A stretch of 7,504 nucleotides of DNA from Thermomicrobiaceae bacterium (GTDB lineage Bacteria; Chloroflexota; Chloroflexia; Thermomicrobiales; Thermomicrobiaceae). The translations under genes were made by a program, and so were the position numbers. Below the pieces are notes generated by a model. The model made no database searches. It was not told where the DNA came from and worked only from the letters and a program-made list of their open reading frames with translations. This document shows, one piece after another, positions 1 to 6,500 of the stretch. The DNA is taken from the NCBI GenBank assembly GCA_007122555.1, contig SKTL01000315.1, positions 1 to 7,504 of the forward strand, given 5' to 3'. Positions within the stretch are counted from its first letter, which is position 1. Every line of letters starts with the position of its first letter.

Positions 1-1542
1 ATGGCGCTGCCGGTTGAAGGCCTTGGTCTGGATTTCGTCCGGAATGACGAAAACCGCGCCGCGCTGAAGCAGAAGGGCTTCCCGGGCGATAAGGTGCTGG
101 GCGCAGGCGTCGTCAATGGCCGGAACGTCTGGCGTTCAAACCTGAACGACAAGCTGACACTGCTGGAAGAGATCGCCGGAGTGGTCGATAAGGACCGCAT
201 CTGGGTCCAGCCGTCGTCGTCGCTGCTGCATCTGCCGCACGATGTGCAGCTCGAAGAAAAGCTGGACGACGATGTCAAGAACATCCTCGCCTTCGCTCAG
301 GAGCGCCTCGAAGAGATTCGCGTTCTGACCAAAGGTCTCAACGAAGGTCGAGGCGCCGTCAAGGCGGAGCTCGACGCCAACGCGAAGATCTTCGAGCAGG
401 CGATGAAATCGACCCAGATTTACGACGCCAAGACGCAGGAGCGCGTCGCGTCGGTGTCCGAGTCCGACTTCAGTCGCAAGTCACCGTTCCGGGAGCGAAT
501 TGCCAAGCAGAAGGCTGAACTCAATCTGCCGGATTACCCCACCACGACCATCGGTTCCTTCCCGCAGACCAAGGAAGTCCGGTCCATGCGCGCCAAGTGG
601 AAGAAGGGCAGCGTCTCAGACCAGGAATACTGGGACTTCATGCGGGAGCGCACGAAGGAAGTCATCAAGCAGCAGGAAGAGATCGGCCTCGATGTTCTGG
701 CGCACGGCGAGTTCGAGCGCACGGACATGGTCGAGTTCTTCGCTGAGAAGCTGGACGGCATGGCCGTCACCGAGCACGCCTGGGTTCAGTCCTACGGCAG
801 CCGCTGCGTGCGCCCGCCGATTGTCTTTGGCGACGTCCGCCGGCCGGAGCCGATGACCGTCGACATGATCGCGTTTGCCCAGCAGCAGACCGACAAGCCG
901 ATGAAGGGCATGCTCACCGGTCCCGTCACGATTCTGAACTGGTCCTTCGAGCGGGAAGACATCCCGCCGTACCAGACCGCCAACCAGATCGCGCTGGCGC
1001 TGCTGGATGAAGTCGTAGACCTGCAGAACGCCGGTATCCGCGTGATCCAGGTGGACGAGCCGGCCCTGCGCGAAGGGCTGCCGCTCCGCGAGCGCAAGCG
1101 CGCGGAGTACCTCGACTGGTCCGTGCGGTCCTTCCGCCTGTCCACGTCAACGGGCGTCGAGGACGAGACCCAGATTCATACGCATATGTGCTATGCCGAG
1201 TTCAACGAGATTATCGAGGCGATCGAAGCTCTCGACGCCGACGTGATCTCGGTCGAGAACAGCCGCAGCCACGCCGAGCTGCTGCAGGCGTTCACCGACC
1301 ACAAGTACGAGCGGCACATCGGCCCCGGCGTCTACGACGTCCACTCCGCCCAGGTCCCGGACACCGAGGACATGGTGGAGATGCTGCGGCGCACCAGCAA
1401 CGTGCTGCCTGAGGAGCAAATCTGGGTCAACCCGGACTGCGGACTCAAGACGCGCGGCAACGAGGAAGTCTGGCCGTCGCTGAAGAACATGGTCGACGCT
1501 GCGAAGGAAATTCGCGCTCGCCAGCCAGTCGGCGCGGACTAA
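1..1542 (+). CDS. metE: Cobalamin-independent methionine synthase MetE, 5' truncated by window edge
   Basis: This enzyme transfers the methyl group of 5-methyltetrahydropteroyl-triglutamate to homocysteine, the last step of methionine synthesis, in the cytoplasm and without B12. The visible 513 residues hold the end of the N-terminal barrel, the linker, and the complete catalytic C-terminal barrel. The barrel opens with the TTTIGSFPQT motif (about 181-190). Zinc ligands are all present: H395 and C397 in HTHMCY, E419 in SVENSR, C480 in NPDCGLKTR. The substrate-binding VDEPALREG (D352) and the catalytic-type His in GVYDVHS (H448) are also intact. Aligning these with the E. coli enzyme (753 residues) places codon 1 near residue 247, so about 245 residues lie left of the window. 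The ATG at position 1 is therefore an internal Met of the ALPVEGLGLDF strand, not the start. Any riboswitch or promoter is outside the window. Transcription probably ends at the terminator at 1662-1691. Identification is firm. Confidence 0.97.
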   Translation: MALPVEGLGLDFVRNDENRAALKQKGFPGDKVLGAGVVNGRNVWRSNLNDKLTLLEEIAGVVDKDRIWVQPSSSLLHLPHDVQLEEKLDDDVKNILAFAQERLEEIRVLTKGLNEGRGAVKAELDANAKIFEQAMKSTQIYDAKTQERVASVSESDFSRKSPFRERIAKQKAELNLPDYPTTTIGSFPQTKEVRSMRAKWKKGSVSDQEYWDFMRERTKEVIKQQEEIGLDVLAHGEFERTDMVEFFAEKLDGMAVTEHAWVQSYGSRCVRPPIVFGDVRRPEPMTVDMIAFAQQQTDKPMKGMLTGPVTILNWSFEREDIPPYQTANQIALALLDEVVDLQNAGIRVIQVDEPALREGLPLRERKRAEYLDWSVRSFRLSTSTGVEDETQIHTHMCYAEFNEIIEAIEALDADVISVENSRSHAELLQAFTDHKYERHIGPGVYDVHSAQVPDTEDMVEMLRRTSNVLPEEQIWVNPDCGLKTRGNEEVWPSLKNMVDAAKEIRARQPVGAD

Positions 1543-1563
1543 CGAACCCGGGAAGCAAAACTG

Positions 1564-1655
1564 GCCCTCACCCCCAACCCCTCTCCCGAGATCGGGAGAG
1601 GGGAGCGCGAATTCCCCTTCTCCCAGAATTGGGAGAAGGGACAGGGGATGAGGGC
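1564..1655. repeat. REP/MITE-like nested palindromic element
   Basis: Three inverted repeats are nested here. An outer pair, 1564-1575 with 1644-1655, matches over 12 positions with one C/A mismatch (1571 and 1648). It encloses two hairpins: 1578-1589 with 1592-1603 (12 bp perfect, CCCCTCTCCCGA arm) and 1615-1625 with 1630-1640 (11 bp perfect, CCCTTCTCCCA arm). The whole can fold as a three-way junction, on either strand. From memory, CCCTCACCCC-AACCCCTCTCCC repeats occur between genes of many bacteria; these are REP-like or miniature elements without coding capacity. It sits directly behind metE and before its terminator. Only one copy is visible, so its repeat nature is inferred from the known pattern. 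Confidence 0.75.
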
Positions 1656-1661
1656 ATTCTT

Positions 1662-1691
1662 CGGGAGGGCATCGTGCACCCTCCCGTTTTT
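1662..1691 (+). terminator. Intrinsic terminator downstream of metE
   Basis: A perfect 8-bp stem, CGGGAGGG (1662-1669) with CCCTCCCG (1679-1686), has a 9-nt loop and is followed at once by five T residues (1687-1691). This is the classic rho-independent layout on the plus strand. It lies 120 nt after the metE stop, beyond the palindromic repeat, and should separate metE from the aminotransferase gene. Confidence 0.85.
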
Positions 1692-1717
1692 CATGCTCAT
1701 AAGAAATGCGTTATGCT
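1688..1717 (+). promoter_or_regulatory. Weak candidate promoter for the aminotransferase gene
   Basis: A TATGCT hexamer (1712-1717) resembles a sigma-70 -10 element, with TTTTCA (1688-1693) 18 nt upstream as a poor -35 that overlaps the terminator T-run. Transcription would begin near 1724 and give a leader of about 40 nt. Both hexamers match only in part, so this is a guess supported mostly by position between the metE terminator and the next gene. Confidence 0.3.
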
Positions 1718-1762
1718 CAGAGGCGCAACATTGGGACGCGCAGGCAGGGCAGGAGATCCGGT

Positions 1763-2944
1763 ATGAACAGATATGCATCAAAACGCGTCGCATCGCTCGG
1801 CACGACCGTCTTCGGGGAGATCAGCCAGCTGGCGAACGAGCTCGGCGCCATCAACCTGGGGCAGGGATTTCCAGGCTTCGCCGGGCCAGATATCGTCAAG
1901 AGCGCGGCGAAACAGGCGATCGACGCGAACCAGAATCAGTACGCGCCACCGTACGGCATCCCCCGCCTGCAACAGGCAATCGCCGACACGTACCAGCGAG
2001 CGTATGGGCTGAGCGCAGACCCCGGGTCCGAAGTAACGGTCACCACGGGCGCCACCGAAGCGCTCCTGGCGACGATGCTCGGAATCCTGAATCCAGGCGA
2101 TGAGGTTGTCGTCTTTGAGCCGTTCTACGACGCCTATCCGGCTCAGGCTTCCTTTGCCGGCGGTTCGACGCGTCCGGTGCGGCTTCAGACGCCGGACTGG
2201 TCATTTGATCCAGACGAGCTGGCGCGGGCGTTCAACGAACGCACGCGGGCGATCCTCATCACCAATCCGCACAACCCGACCGGAAAGGTCTTCACCGAGG
2301 AAGAGCTCGATCTGATCGCCGATCTCTGTCAGGCGCACGATGCGATCGCGATCACCGATGAAGTGTACGACCGCATTATCTTCGACGACGCGGTGCATGT
2401 ACCCATCGCAACCCGCCCGGGTATGCGAGATCGTTCGATTACGATCAACAGCACCGGTAAGACATTCAGCATGACCGGCTGGAAAATCGGTTACGCCATC
2501 GCGTCGCCGGAGCTGACCGAGGCGATTCGCGGCGCTCACCAGTTCATCACCTTCGCCACGGCGACCCCGTTCCAGGAGGCAATGGCGACCGCACTGGAAG
2601 ATGCGCTGGAGTCCAGTTACTACGCTGATCTGAAATCGCGTTACACCGCGCTTCGGAACACCATGAAGGCCGGACTGGAAAACGCCGGACTGCCGGTGCT
2701 TCCGGCATCAGGCAGCTTCTTCCTGCTGGCCGATGCGGCTGGACGCGGGTTCGAGGACGATGTGACGTTCTGCATGCACCTCTTGAGAGAAGTCGGCGTG
2801 GCCGCCATCCCGCCGTCTGCGTTCTATCAGGATCCGTCAACGGCTCCGATCCTGGCCCGGTTCTGCTTCGCCAAGGAATCGGACATGCTCGAAGCGGCGG
2901 CGCAGCGCCTGGCGAACCTGTCTCAAGCTCCGGCAGGTTCCTGA
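1763..2944 (+). CDS. PLP-dependent class I/II aminotransferase
   Basis: This is a 393-residue fold-type I, pyridoxal-phosphate aminotransferase of the cytoplasm, close in pattern to the kynurenine/glutamine transaminase K and methionine aminotransferase (YbdL-like) group. Visible landmarks are INLGQGFPGF (30-39), NPHNPTGK (168-175, with PLP-contacting N171), TDEVYD (D199, which would bind the pyridine nitrogen), STGKTFSMTGWKIGYA (catalytic K233) and ARFCFAKE (R366, which would bind the substrate carboxylate). No key residue is missing and the length is normal. The start at 1763 is chosen because AGGAG lies at 1751-1755 with 7-nt spacing; an upstream in-frame ATG at 1706 would add 19 unlikely Arg-rich residues and overlap the candidate promoter. 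The gene stands alone between a terminator and a convergent gene. The substrate is not readable: keto-methionine, kynurenine, glutamine or aromatic amino acids are all possible. Being next to metE hints at methionine, weakly. Confidence 0.93.
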   Translation: MNRYASKRVASLGTTVFGEISQLANELGAINLGQGFPGFAGPDIVKSAAKQAIDANQNQYAPPYGIPRLQQAIADTYQRAYGLSADPGSEVTVTTGATEALLATMLGILNPGDEVVVFEPFYDAYPAQASFAGGSTRPVRLQTPDWSFDPDELARAFNERTRAILITNPHNPTGKVFTEEELDLIADLCQAHDAIAITDEVYDRIIFDDAVHVPIATRPGMRDRSITINSTGKTFSMTGWKIGYAIASPELTEAIRGAHQFITFATATPFQEAMATALEDALESSYYADLKSRYTALRNTMKAGLENAGLPVLPASGSFFLLADAAGRGFEDDVTFCMHLLREVGVAAIPPSAFYQDPSTAPILARFCFAKESDMLEAAAQRLANLSQAPAGS

Positions 2945-2974
2945 TTCCAGACACGTTTCGCTCGCGCAGAGAAA

Positions 2975-2997
2975 CGGCCGGCCCGATTGGCCGGCCG
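2975..2997. terminator. Hairpin terminator between convergent genes
   Basis: A perfect 9-bp GC-only stem, CGGCCGGCC (2975-2983) with GGCCGGCCG (2989-2997), has a CGATT loop. It sits 30 nt after the aminotransferase stop and 28 nt after the stop of the convergent SIMPL gene. U-runs are poor on both sides: CCTT on the plus strand, TTTC on the minus strand. The position suggests a shared two-way terminator. Confidence 0.7.
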
Positions 2998-3025
2998 CCT
3001 TCATGCTGTCCCGTTTGCGGCGCGG

Positions 3026-3850
3026 CTACTTCACGTCGTAGGTGATGTAGACGCTCACTGATATCACCTGCTCGCCCGGTTCAATCCGCGCCATGGCATC
3101 CTCGGCCGGCATATCCGCTTCCATCGCGAACTCCTCCATGCGCATCGGCGGGCCCGACGGAGAGCTCTCCTCGATCGTCAGCGGCACGCCGATCAACAGA
3201 TCGGTCAATTCGGCGAGATGCTCCGCCTTGTGACGAGCTTCAGCCACCGCGAGCTCGCGCGCCTGGTCGATCGCGTCCTGTCGATCTTCGACCTCGAAGC
3301 TGATGCTTCCGACTCGGTTCGCCCCGGCCTCAAGCGCCGTGTTGATTACTTCACCGGCGGCATCGATGTCCGTGATCCGCACCTGAACGAGCTGCACGAG
3401 CATGTAGATCTGCTCGCCCGGTTCCGGATCAACTTCGTCCGTCACCGGGTCATCCGAGACGTCTGGTTCATCGCGCGGCTGCATCGGCTCAACACGTTCG
3501 TCCCGCACCCGGATATCGTAGGTTACGGTCCGGATGTCCGCGTCATCGATACCCATCTCCTGCAGAGCGTCAATGACGTCGTTCATGCGGGTATCGGCAT
3601 CCTCGCGCAGGATATCCAGGTCGCTGCCCTCTATTTCGACACCCAGGGTGACTCGGGCGACGTCCGGGGTAACGCTCACCTGTCCCTCGCCCTGGACACT
3701 GATCCCGCGATCGGGAACGCGATCCTGCGCGTGGACCGTCTGCGACGGAGAATTACTCTGATCACCGGCAAGCAGGAACGCGCCAACCGCGCCGGTAAGC
3801 ACCAGGGCGACCGCCGCAATTGCGGTCATGACTCGTTGGCCTCGGTCCAT
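3026..3850 (-). CDS. SIMPL-domain (DUF541, PF04402) secreted or membrane-anchored protein
   Basis: The 274-residue product begins with a short charged stretch (MDRGQR) and a hydrophobic segment at about 8-28, then a VHAQD site (39-43) that could be cut by signal peptidase I. It is therefore exported, or held by an uncleaved anchor. The SIMPL domain follows: ISVQGEGQVSVTPDVARVTLGVE (50-72), the helical ARHKAEHLAEL stretch (205-215), and the terminal strand QVISVSVYITYDV (261-273). The family includes E. coli YggE and Brucella BP26; its molecular role is poorly known, with links to oxidative stress and oligomeric periplasmic assemblies. An Asp/Glu/Pro-rich insertion (about 121-147) interrupts the domain. 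The ATG at 3850 has GGAG at 3858-3861, 7 nt away. The open frame continues upstream, but that part overlaps the anti-sigma gene and is not real coding. It follows the anti-sigma gene by 151 nt and has its own ECF-like promoter. Confidence 0.88.
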   Translation of the reverse strand: MDRGQRVMTAIAAVALVLTGAVGAFLLAGDQSNSPSQTVHAQDRVPDRGISVQGEGQVSVTPDVARVTLGVEIEGSDLDILREDADTRMNDVIDALQEMGIDDADIRTVTYDIRVRDERVEPMQPRDEPDVSDDPVTDEVDPEPGEQIYMLVQLVQVRITDIDAAGEVINTALEAGANRVGSISFEVEDRQDAIDQARELAVAEARHKAEHLAELTDLLIGVPLTIEESSPSGPPMRMEEFAMEADMPAEDAMARIEPGEQVISVSVYITYDVK

Positions 3851-3882
3851 GAAGACTCTCCAGACTCCTACGGGCAATCTCG

Positions 3883-3965
3883 CCCGGATTCCAGAATGCG
3901 AATTCGCGCCGGAGTGACCCGGCCTTAACCTCTTGACGTCCAGCACCCCCGGATTGTTCCAGAAT
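3883..3965. repeat. Direct-repeat pair in the SIMPL gene leader
   Basis: The plus-strand string CCCGGATT-CCAGAAT occurs at 3883-3897 without a gap and at 3948-3965 with three extra bases (GTT) between its halves. On the minus strand both read ATTCTGGAA followed by TCCGGG. The upstream copy contains the candidate ECF -35 box. A perfect 10-bp palindrome, GCGAATTCGC (3898-3907), abuts the other copy. Confidence 0.55.
3935..3960 (-). promoter_or_regulatory. Candidate ECF sigma-dependent promoter for the SIMPL gene
   Basis: On the minus strand GGAAC (3960 to 3956) is followed after 17 nt by CGTC (3938 to 3935), the layout of many ECF promoters (GGAAC at -35, CGTC/GTC at -10). Transcription would begin near 3928, about 78 nt before the start codon. 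The -35 box lies in the loop of an imperfect inverted repeat (3948-3955 with 3962-3968). Because an ECF sigma gene lies two genes upstream on the same strand, this is plausibly its target. The specificity of this sigma factor is unknown. Confidence 0.5.
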
Positions 3966-4001
3966 CGGGAAGCTATCTGCAGAACAGGCGGACGCTGGCT
4001 A

Positions 4002-4814
4002 TCATTGCGCGCTGTCGCCCGGATTTCGGGCCGAGGCGCTCCACCAGCGAGGCAGCACGAACCCGAGCAGCAGAAGCGCCAGGGTGGCAGCCGCCAGAAT
4101 GGCCGCCGCAATCTGCAATCGGCTGAGTCCGTCGTCCGCCGGATCAGACACCTGGCGCGTGGCGACATCCGCATCGTCCGGCGCCTCCTCGGCGGCCTCA
4201 AACGTCGAATCGTCGGTGTTAGGTTCGTCTGGCTCCAAAACAGGTTCGTCCGGTCGATCCGCTTCCGGGACAGGCGCCGATTCAGCGGCCTCGTCTTCAA
4301 TGACGTCCTGGTCCATGTCAGGCTCAGAGACCGGAACATCGTCCCGATCATCGACACCCATCACGCCGGGAGCATCGGCCGGCTCGTCAGCTTCTTCAGC
4401 CATATCGACAGCTGGCTCATCTATCATCGTTGCCATTTCGTCCGTCGGATCCTGCTCCCCGGGGAGCAGGTCGATCGTAACGATCACCGCCAGCAACAGC
4501 GCTGCCGCCACACTGGCATACCGGAAGACCGGCTGATACCGGAGAATCCAGGGCTGCATTTGAGCCGGTTGCTCCGGCGCAGACTGGTCGAGATCTTGCG
4601 GCGAAAGGCGAAATGATCGGGGCAGATCCGGCTCCGGCAGTTCAGCCAGGAGACGAGAGACGGCTCGCAGGGATTCGAGCTCATCCCGACAGACATCGCA
4701 CGCCGCCAGGTGACGCTCGATCTCAACACGTTCTGAGGCGGAGAGATACGCCCCGTCGGCATAGGCCGACAGATCATCGATCAGGATGTGCTGGTCGTGC
4801 TCATCACCCGACAT
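4002..4814 (-). CDS. Zinc-finger (zf-HC2) transmembrane anti-sigma factor
   Basis: The product (270 residues) is the likely membrane antagonist of the sigma factor encoded just upstream. Its N-terminal cytoplasmic domain carries the zinc motif HxxxCxxC (H35, C39, C42) in the usual ERHLAACDVCRDEL setting. A membrane helix at about 98-116 is followed by a 110-residue loop (118-229) that is strikingly acidic: I count 42 Asp/Glu against 3 Arg, with repeated DEP and EPDEP strings. A second helix (about 232-254) and a short RWW-containing tail end the protein. The whole protein has no lysine. Topology is inferred as N-in, loop out, C-in. The ATG at 4814 is preferred over the adjacent GTG at 4817 because GAGG (4822-4825) is then 7 nt away. 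The gap to the sigma stop is 66 nt, so the two are probably co-transcribed. The inhibitory role is inferred from the motif and the pairing. Confidence 0.88.
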   Translation of the reverse strand: MSGDEHDQHILIDDLSAYADGAYLSASERVEIERHLAACDVCRDELESLRAVSRLLAELPEPDLPRSFRLSPQDLDQSAPEQPAQMQPWILRYQPVFRYASVAAALLLAVIVTIDLLPGEQDPTDEMATMIDEPAVDMAEEADEPADAPGVMGVDDRDDVPVSEPDMDQDVIEDEAAESAPVPEADRPDEPVLEPDEPNTDDSTFEAAEEAPDDADVATRQVSDPADDGLSRLQIAAAILAAATLALLLLGFVLPRWWSASARNPGDSAQ

Positions 4815-4880
4815 CACCGCGCCTCAAACCTGTTGCATCGGCGTTCACTGAATTCACGCGCTCCATCGTCGACCCGCAAC

Positions 4881-5507
4881 TCATGATCGGCGTTCATCTG
4901 ATTGACGCCAGGCGCTGTCAAATAGTTCCCGCGCATGATCGTCAGCACGAAGGATTTCGCGCAACCGGCTCCGTCCGCGGCTGATGCGCGACTTCACGGA
5001 GCCGAGCGAAATCTCGGTAATGCCGGCAATCTCTTCGTAGCTGTACCCGTGGATGTCAAACAGCACCACGGCTGTCCGCTGGTCTGCGTTCAGTTGCCCC
5101 AGCGCCCGCTCCAGATAGGCCGAGAGCTGACTTCTGCTGGCGTAGGCGTCGGGATGCTCAGTGGCCGGCTCCACGCTCCAGGATGGTTCGGACTCAACCG
5201 GCTGAGCTTCGAGTGACGCGGCTGGCCGCCGGCGTTCGGCCCGGATCATGTCGTAGCAACGATTCGTAGCGATTCTCATCAACCATGACTTGAGTGAACC
5301 GCCATGGTGCTGGCTCAGGGCCGCATGCGCCTTGATAAAGGTGTCCTGGGTCGCATCCTCCGCCCGGCCGGGATCGCTGAGCACTCTGAGACAGACCCGA
5401 TACACCATCGCCTGATAGCGATCCACGATGAGGTTGAACGATTCCAGATCGCCATTCTGCGCCCCGATGATGAGTTGTTGCTCGATCTCGTGATCAGTAC
5501 CTGACAT
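4881..5507 (-). CDS. ECF-family RNA polymerase sigma factor (RpoE-like)
   Basis: This 208-residue protein has only sigma regions 2 and 4, as expected for ECF (group 4) sigma factors. Region 2 spans about 21-93, with the YRVCLRVLSDPGRAEDATQDTFIKA core and KSWLMRIATNRCYDMIR, which includes the -10 recognition helix. A linker of about 40 residues follows. Region 4 (about 132-187) has LNADQRTAVVLF, YSYEEIAGI and the recognition helix SLGSVKSRISRGRSRLREIL. It directs RNA polymerase to a small set of promoters when released by the downstream anti-sigma factor. The ATG at 5507 gives the standard N-terminus, but I see no good Shine-Dalgarno before it, so translation may be weak. The gene is divergent from the response regulator. 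Its own promoter is unclear: the only GGAAAC box (5546 to 5541) has no convincing -10 partner. Confidence 0.96.
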   Translation of the reverse strand: MSGTDHEIEQQLIIGAQNGDLESFNLIVDRYQAMVYRVCLRVLSDPGRAEDATQDTFIKAHAALSQHHGGSLKSWLMRIATNRCYDMIRAERRRPAASLEAQPVESEPSWSVEPATEHPDAYASRSQLSAYLERALGQLNADQRTAVVLFDIHGYSYEEIAGITEISLGSVKSRISRGRSRLREILRADDHARELFDSAWRQSDERRS

Positions 5508-5735
5508 CGGACCGCACTACTGTCAATCGATCAGTGAGGTGTTTCCCATGACGCTATCATGCCATGAGCTCACTGAATGTGTTGAGCCCGATCAGCATGC
5601 ACGAATCTGAACGAGGTATTGGGACTACTTGGTCCGTTTGGGCTATCTCCACAGGTCCAAACGTGTACTAGACTCATAGTATTGAGACCGGGGAGCGAGC
5701 GGTACCCTGCCCGGCAGCCGCAATGGAGATAGTCC
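5508..5735. promoter_or_regulatory. Divergent control region between sigma factor and response regulator genes
   Basis: These 228 nt must hold the promoters of both divergent genes, but I see no clear sigma-70 pair in either direction. Notable sites are an inverted repeat, CGTTTGG (5635-5641) with CCAAACG (5657-5663), spaced by 15 nt; GGTCC repeated at 5631-5635 and 5654-5658; and the pentamer CATGA three times in alternating orientation (5547-5551, 5557-5561 inverted, 5563-5567). These could be regulator-binding sites. Confidence 0.5.
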
Positions 5736-6449
5736 ATGCTGACGATAGCGGAATCAGGCGACAACATGAACACAGTTAACCAGGTGACGATCAGCGTCGC
5801 ACTCGCCGATGATCACGTGCTTTTCCGGCAGGCGCTCAGGCATCTGCTCGATTCAGAACCAGACATCCACGTCATCGGAGAGGCCAGTGATGGTCGAGCT
5901 ATTCAGACGCTAGTTGAGAAGGAGCAGCCCGATGTCATTCTGATGGACATCAATATGCCCGGGATCGACGGAGTCACCGCTACCCGGGAGCTCAAGTCGC
6001 AGATCCCGGACGTGCGCATCATCATCCTGACAATGTTCTCTGAAGATGGGCACGTGATCCGTGCAGTTCGCGCCGGGGCTGACGCCTATCTGCTCAAGAA
6101 TAGCGAGTCGTCGAAAGTCGTTGACGCCATACGCGCGGTCTTCCGGGGAGAATCGGTCATCGAGCCCCAGCTGGCGTCCAAGCTCCTCTCGGAGTTCCGG
6201 CGCGTATCCGACGTCAGCGAAGAGGATGCTATGGGCGGGCTCTCCACGCGGGAGATGGATCTGCTCCAGCACGTCGCCGGCGGATTGAGCAACAAGGAAA
6301 TCGCGCAGCGACTCAATCTGGCGGAAAGCACCGTAAAAAACAGGCTGTCGCTTCTCTTCGAGAAACTCGGAGTAAAGGATCGAACGCAGGCGGCCATCTA
6401 TGCCCTCTCTCACGGCCTGATCCCAATGTCGAAGGACGAGCAGGCCTGA
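5736..6449 (+). CDS. NarL/FixJ-family response regulator (receiver plus LuxR-type HTH)
   Basis: The 237-residue product is a two-component transcription regulator. The receiver domain (about 18-135) has the acidic pair D25/D26, the phospho-accepting D71 in LMDINMPGIDG, T99 in ILTM, and K121 in YLLKNS, so all phosphorylation residues are intact. A linker leads to the LuxR-type DNA-binding domain (about 166-229), with LSTREMDLLQHVAGGLSNKEIA and the recognition helix in LAESTVKNRLSLLFEKLGV. The start at 5736 is supported by GGAG (5725-5728) with 7-nt spacing; a second ATG at 5766 lacks a good ribosome site and would remove 10 residues ahead of the domain. No histidine kinase lies beside it, so its partner is elsewhere or off-window. 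Divergent placement next to the ECF sigma operon permits cross-regulation, but nothing visible proves it. Confidence 0.96.
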   Translation: MLTIAESGDNMNTVNQVTISVALADDHVLFRQALRHLLDSEPDIHVIGEASDGRAIQTLVEKEQPDVILMDINMPGIDGVTATRELKSQIPDVRIIILTMFSEDGHVIRAVRAGADAYLLKNSESSKVVDAIRAVFRGESVIEPQLASKLLSEFRRVSDVSEEDAMGGLSTREMDLLQHVAGGLSNKEIAQRLNLAESTVKNRLSLLFEKLGVKDRTQAAIYALSHGLIPMSKDEQA

Positions 6450-6500
6450 TCGTCTTCTCATTCATCCACCCTGACTGACTGATCCACCTTCCGCAAGCGG

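Noticed and set aside
1706..1762. Upstream ATG start for the aminotransferase
   Set aside because: The added residues are Arg-rich and unlike the family, there is no ribosome site before 1706, and AGGAG is correctly placed for 1763.
3218..3928. Plus-strand frame of 236 codons, and another at 3933-4616
   Set aside because: Both lie opposite the SIMPL and anti-sigma genes; their composition is that of reversed high-GC coding sequence.
3851..4357. Open frame extending the SIMPL protein by 169 residues at its N-terminus
   Set aside because: It overlaps the anti-sigma gene in another frame, is Arg-rich and low in recognisable pattern, and lies before a good ribosome site, start codon and signal sequence at 3850.
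5521..5526. Perfect TTGACA on the minus strand before the sigma gene
   Set aside because: It is only 13 nt from the start codon, so its -10 would fall inside the gene; no suitable -10 hexamer is there.
5910..6461. Minus-strand frame of 183 codons
   Set aside because: Antisense shadow of the response regulator; no recognisable domain and no ribosome site.
6471..6482. Threefold CTGA tandem repeat
   Set aside because: Too short to distinguish from chance.
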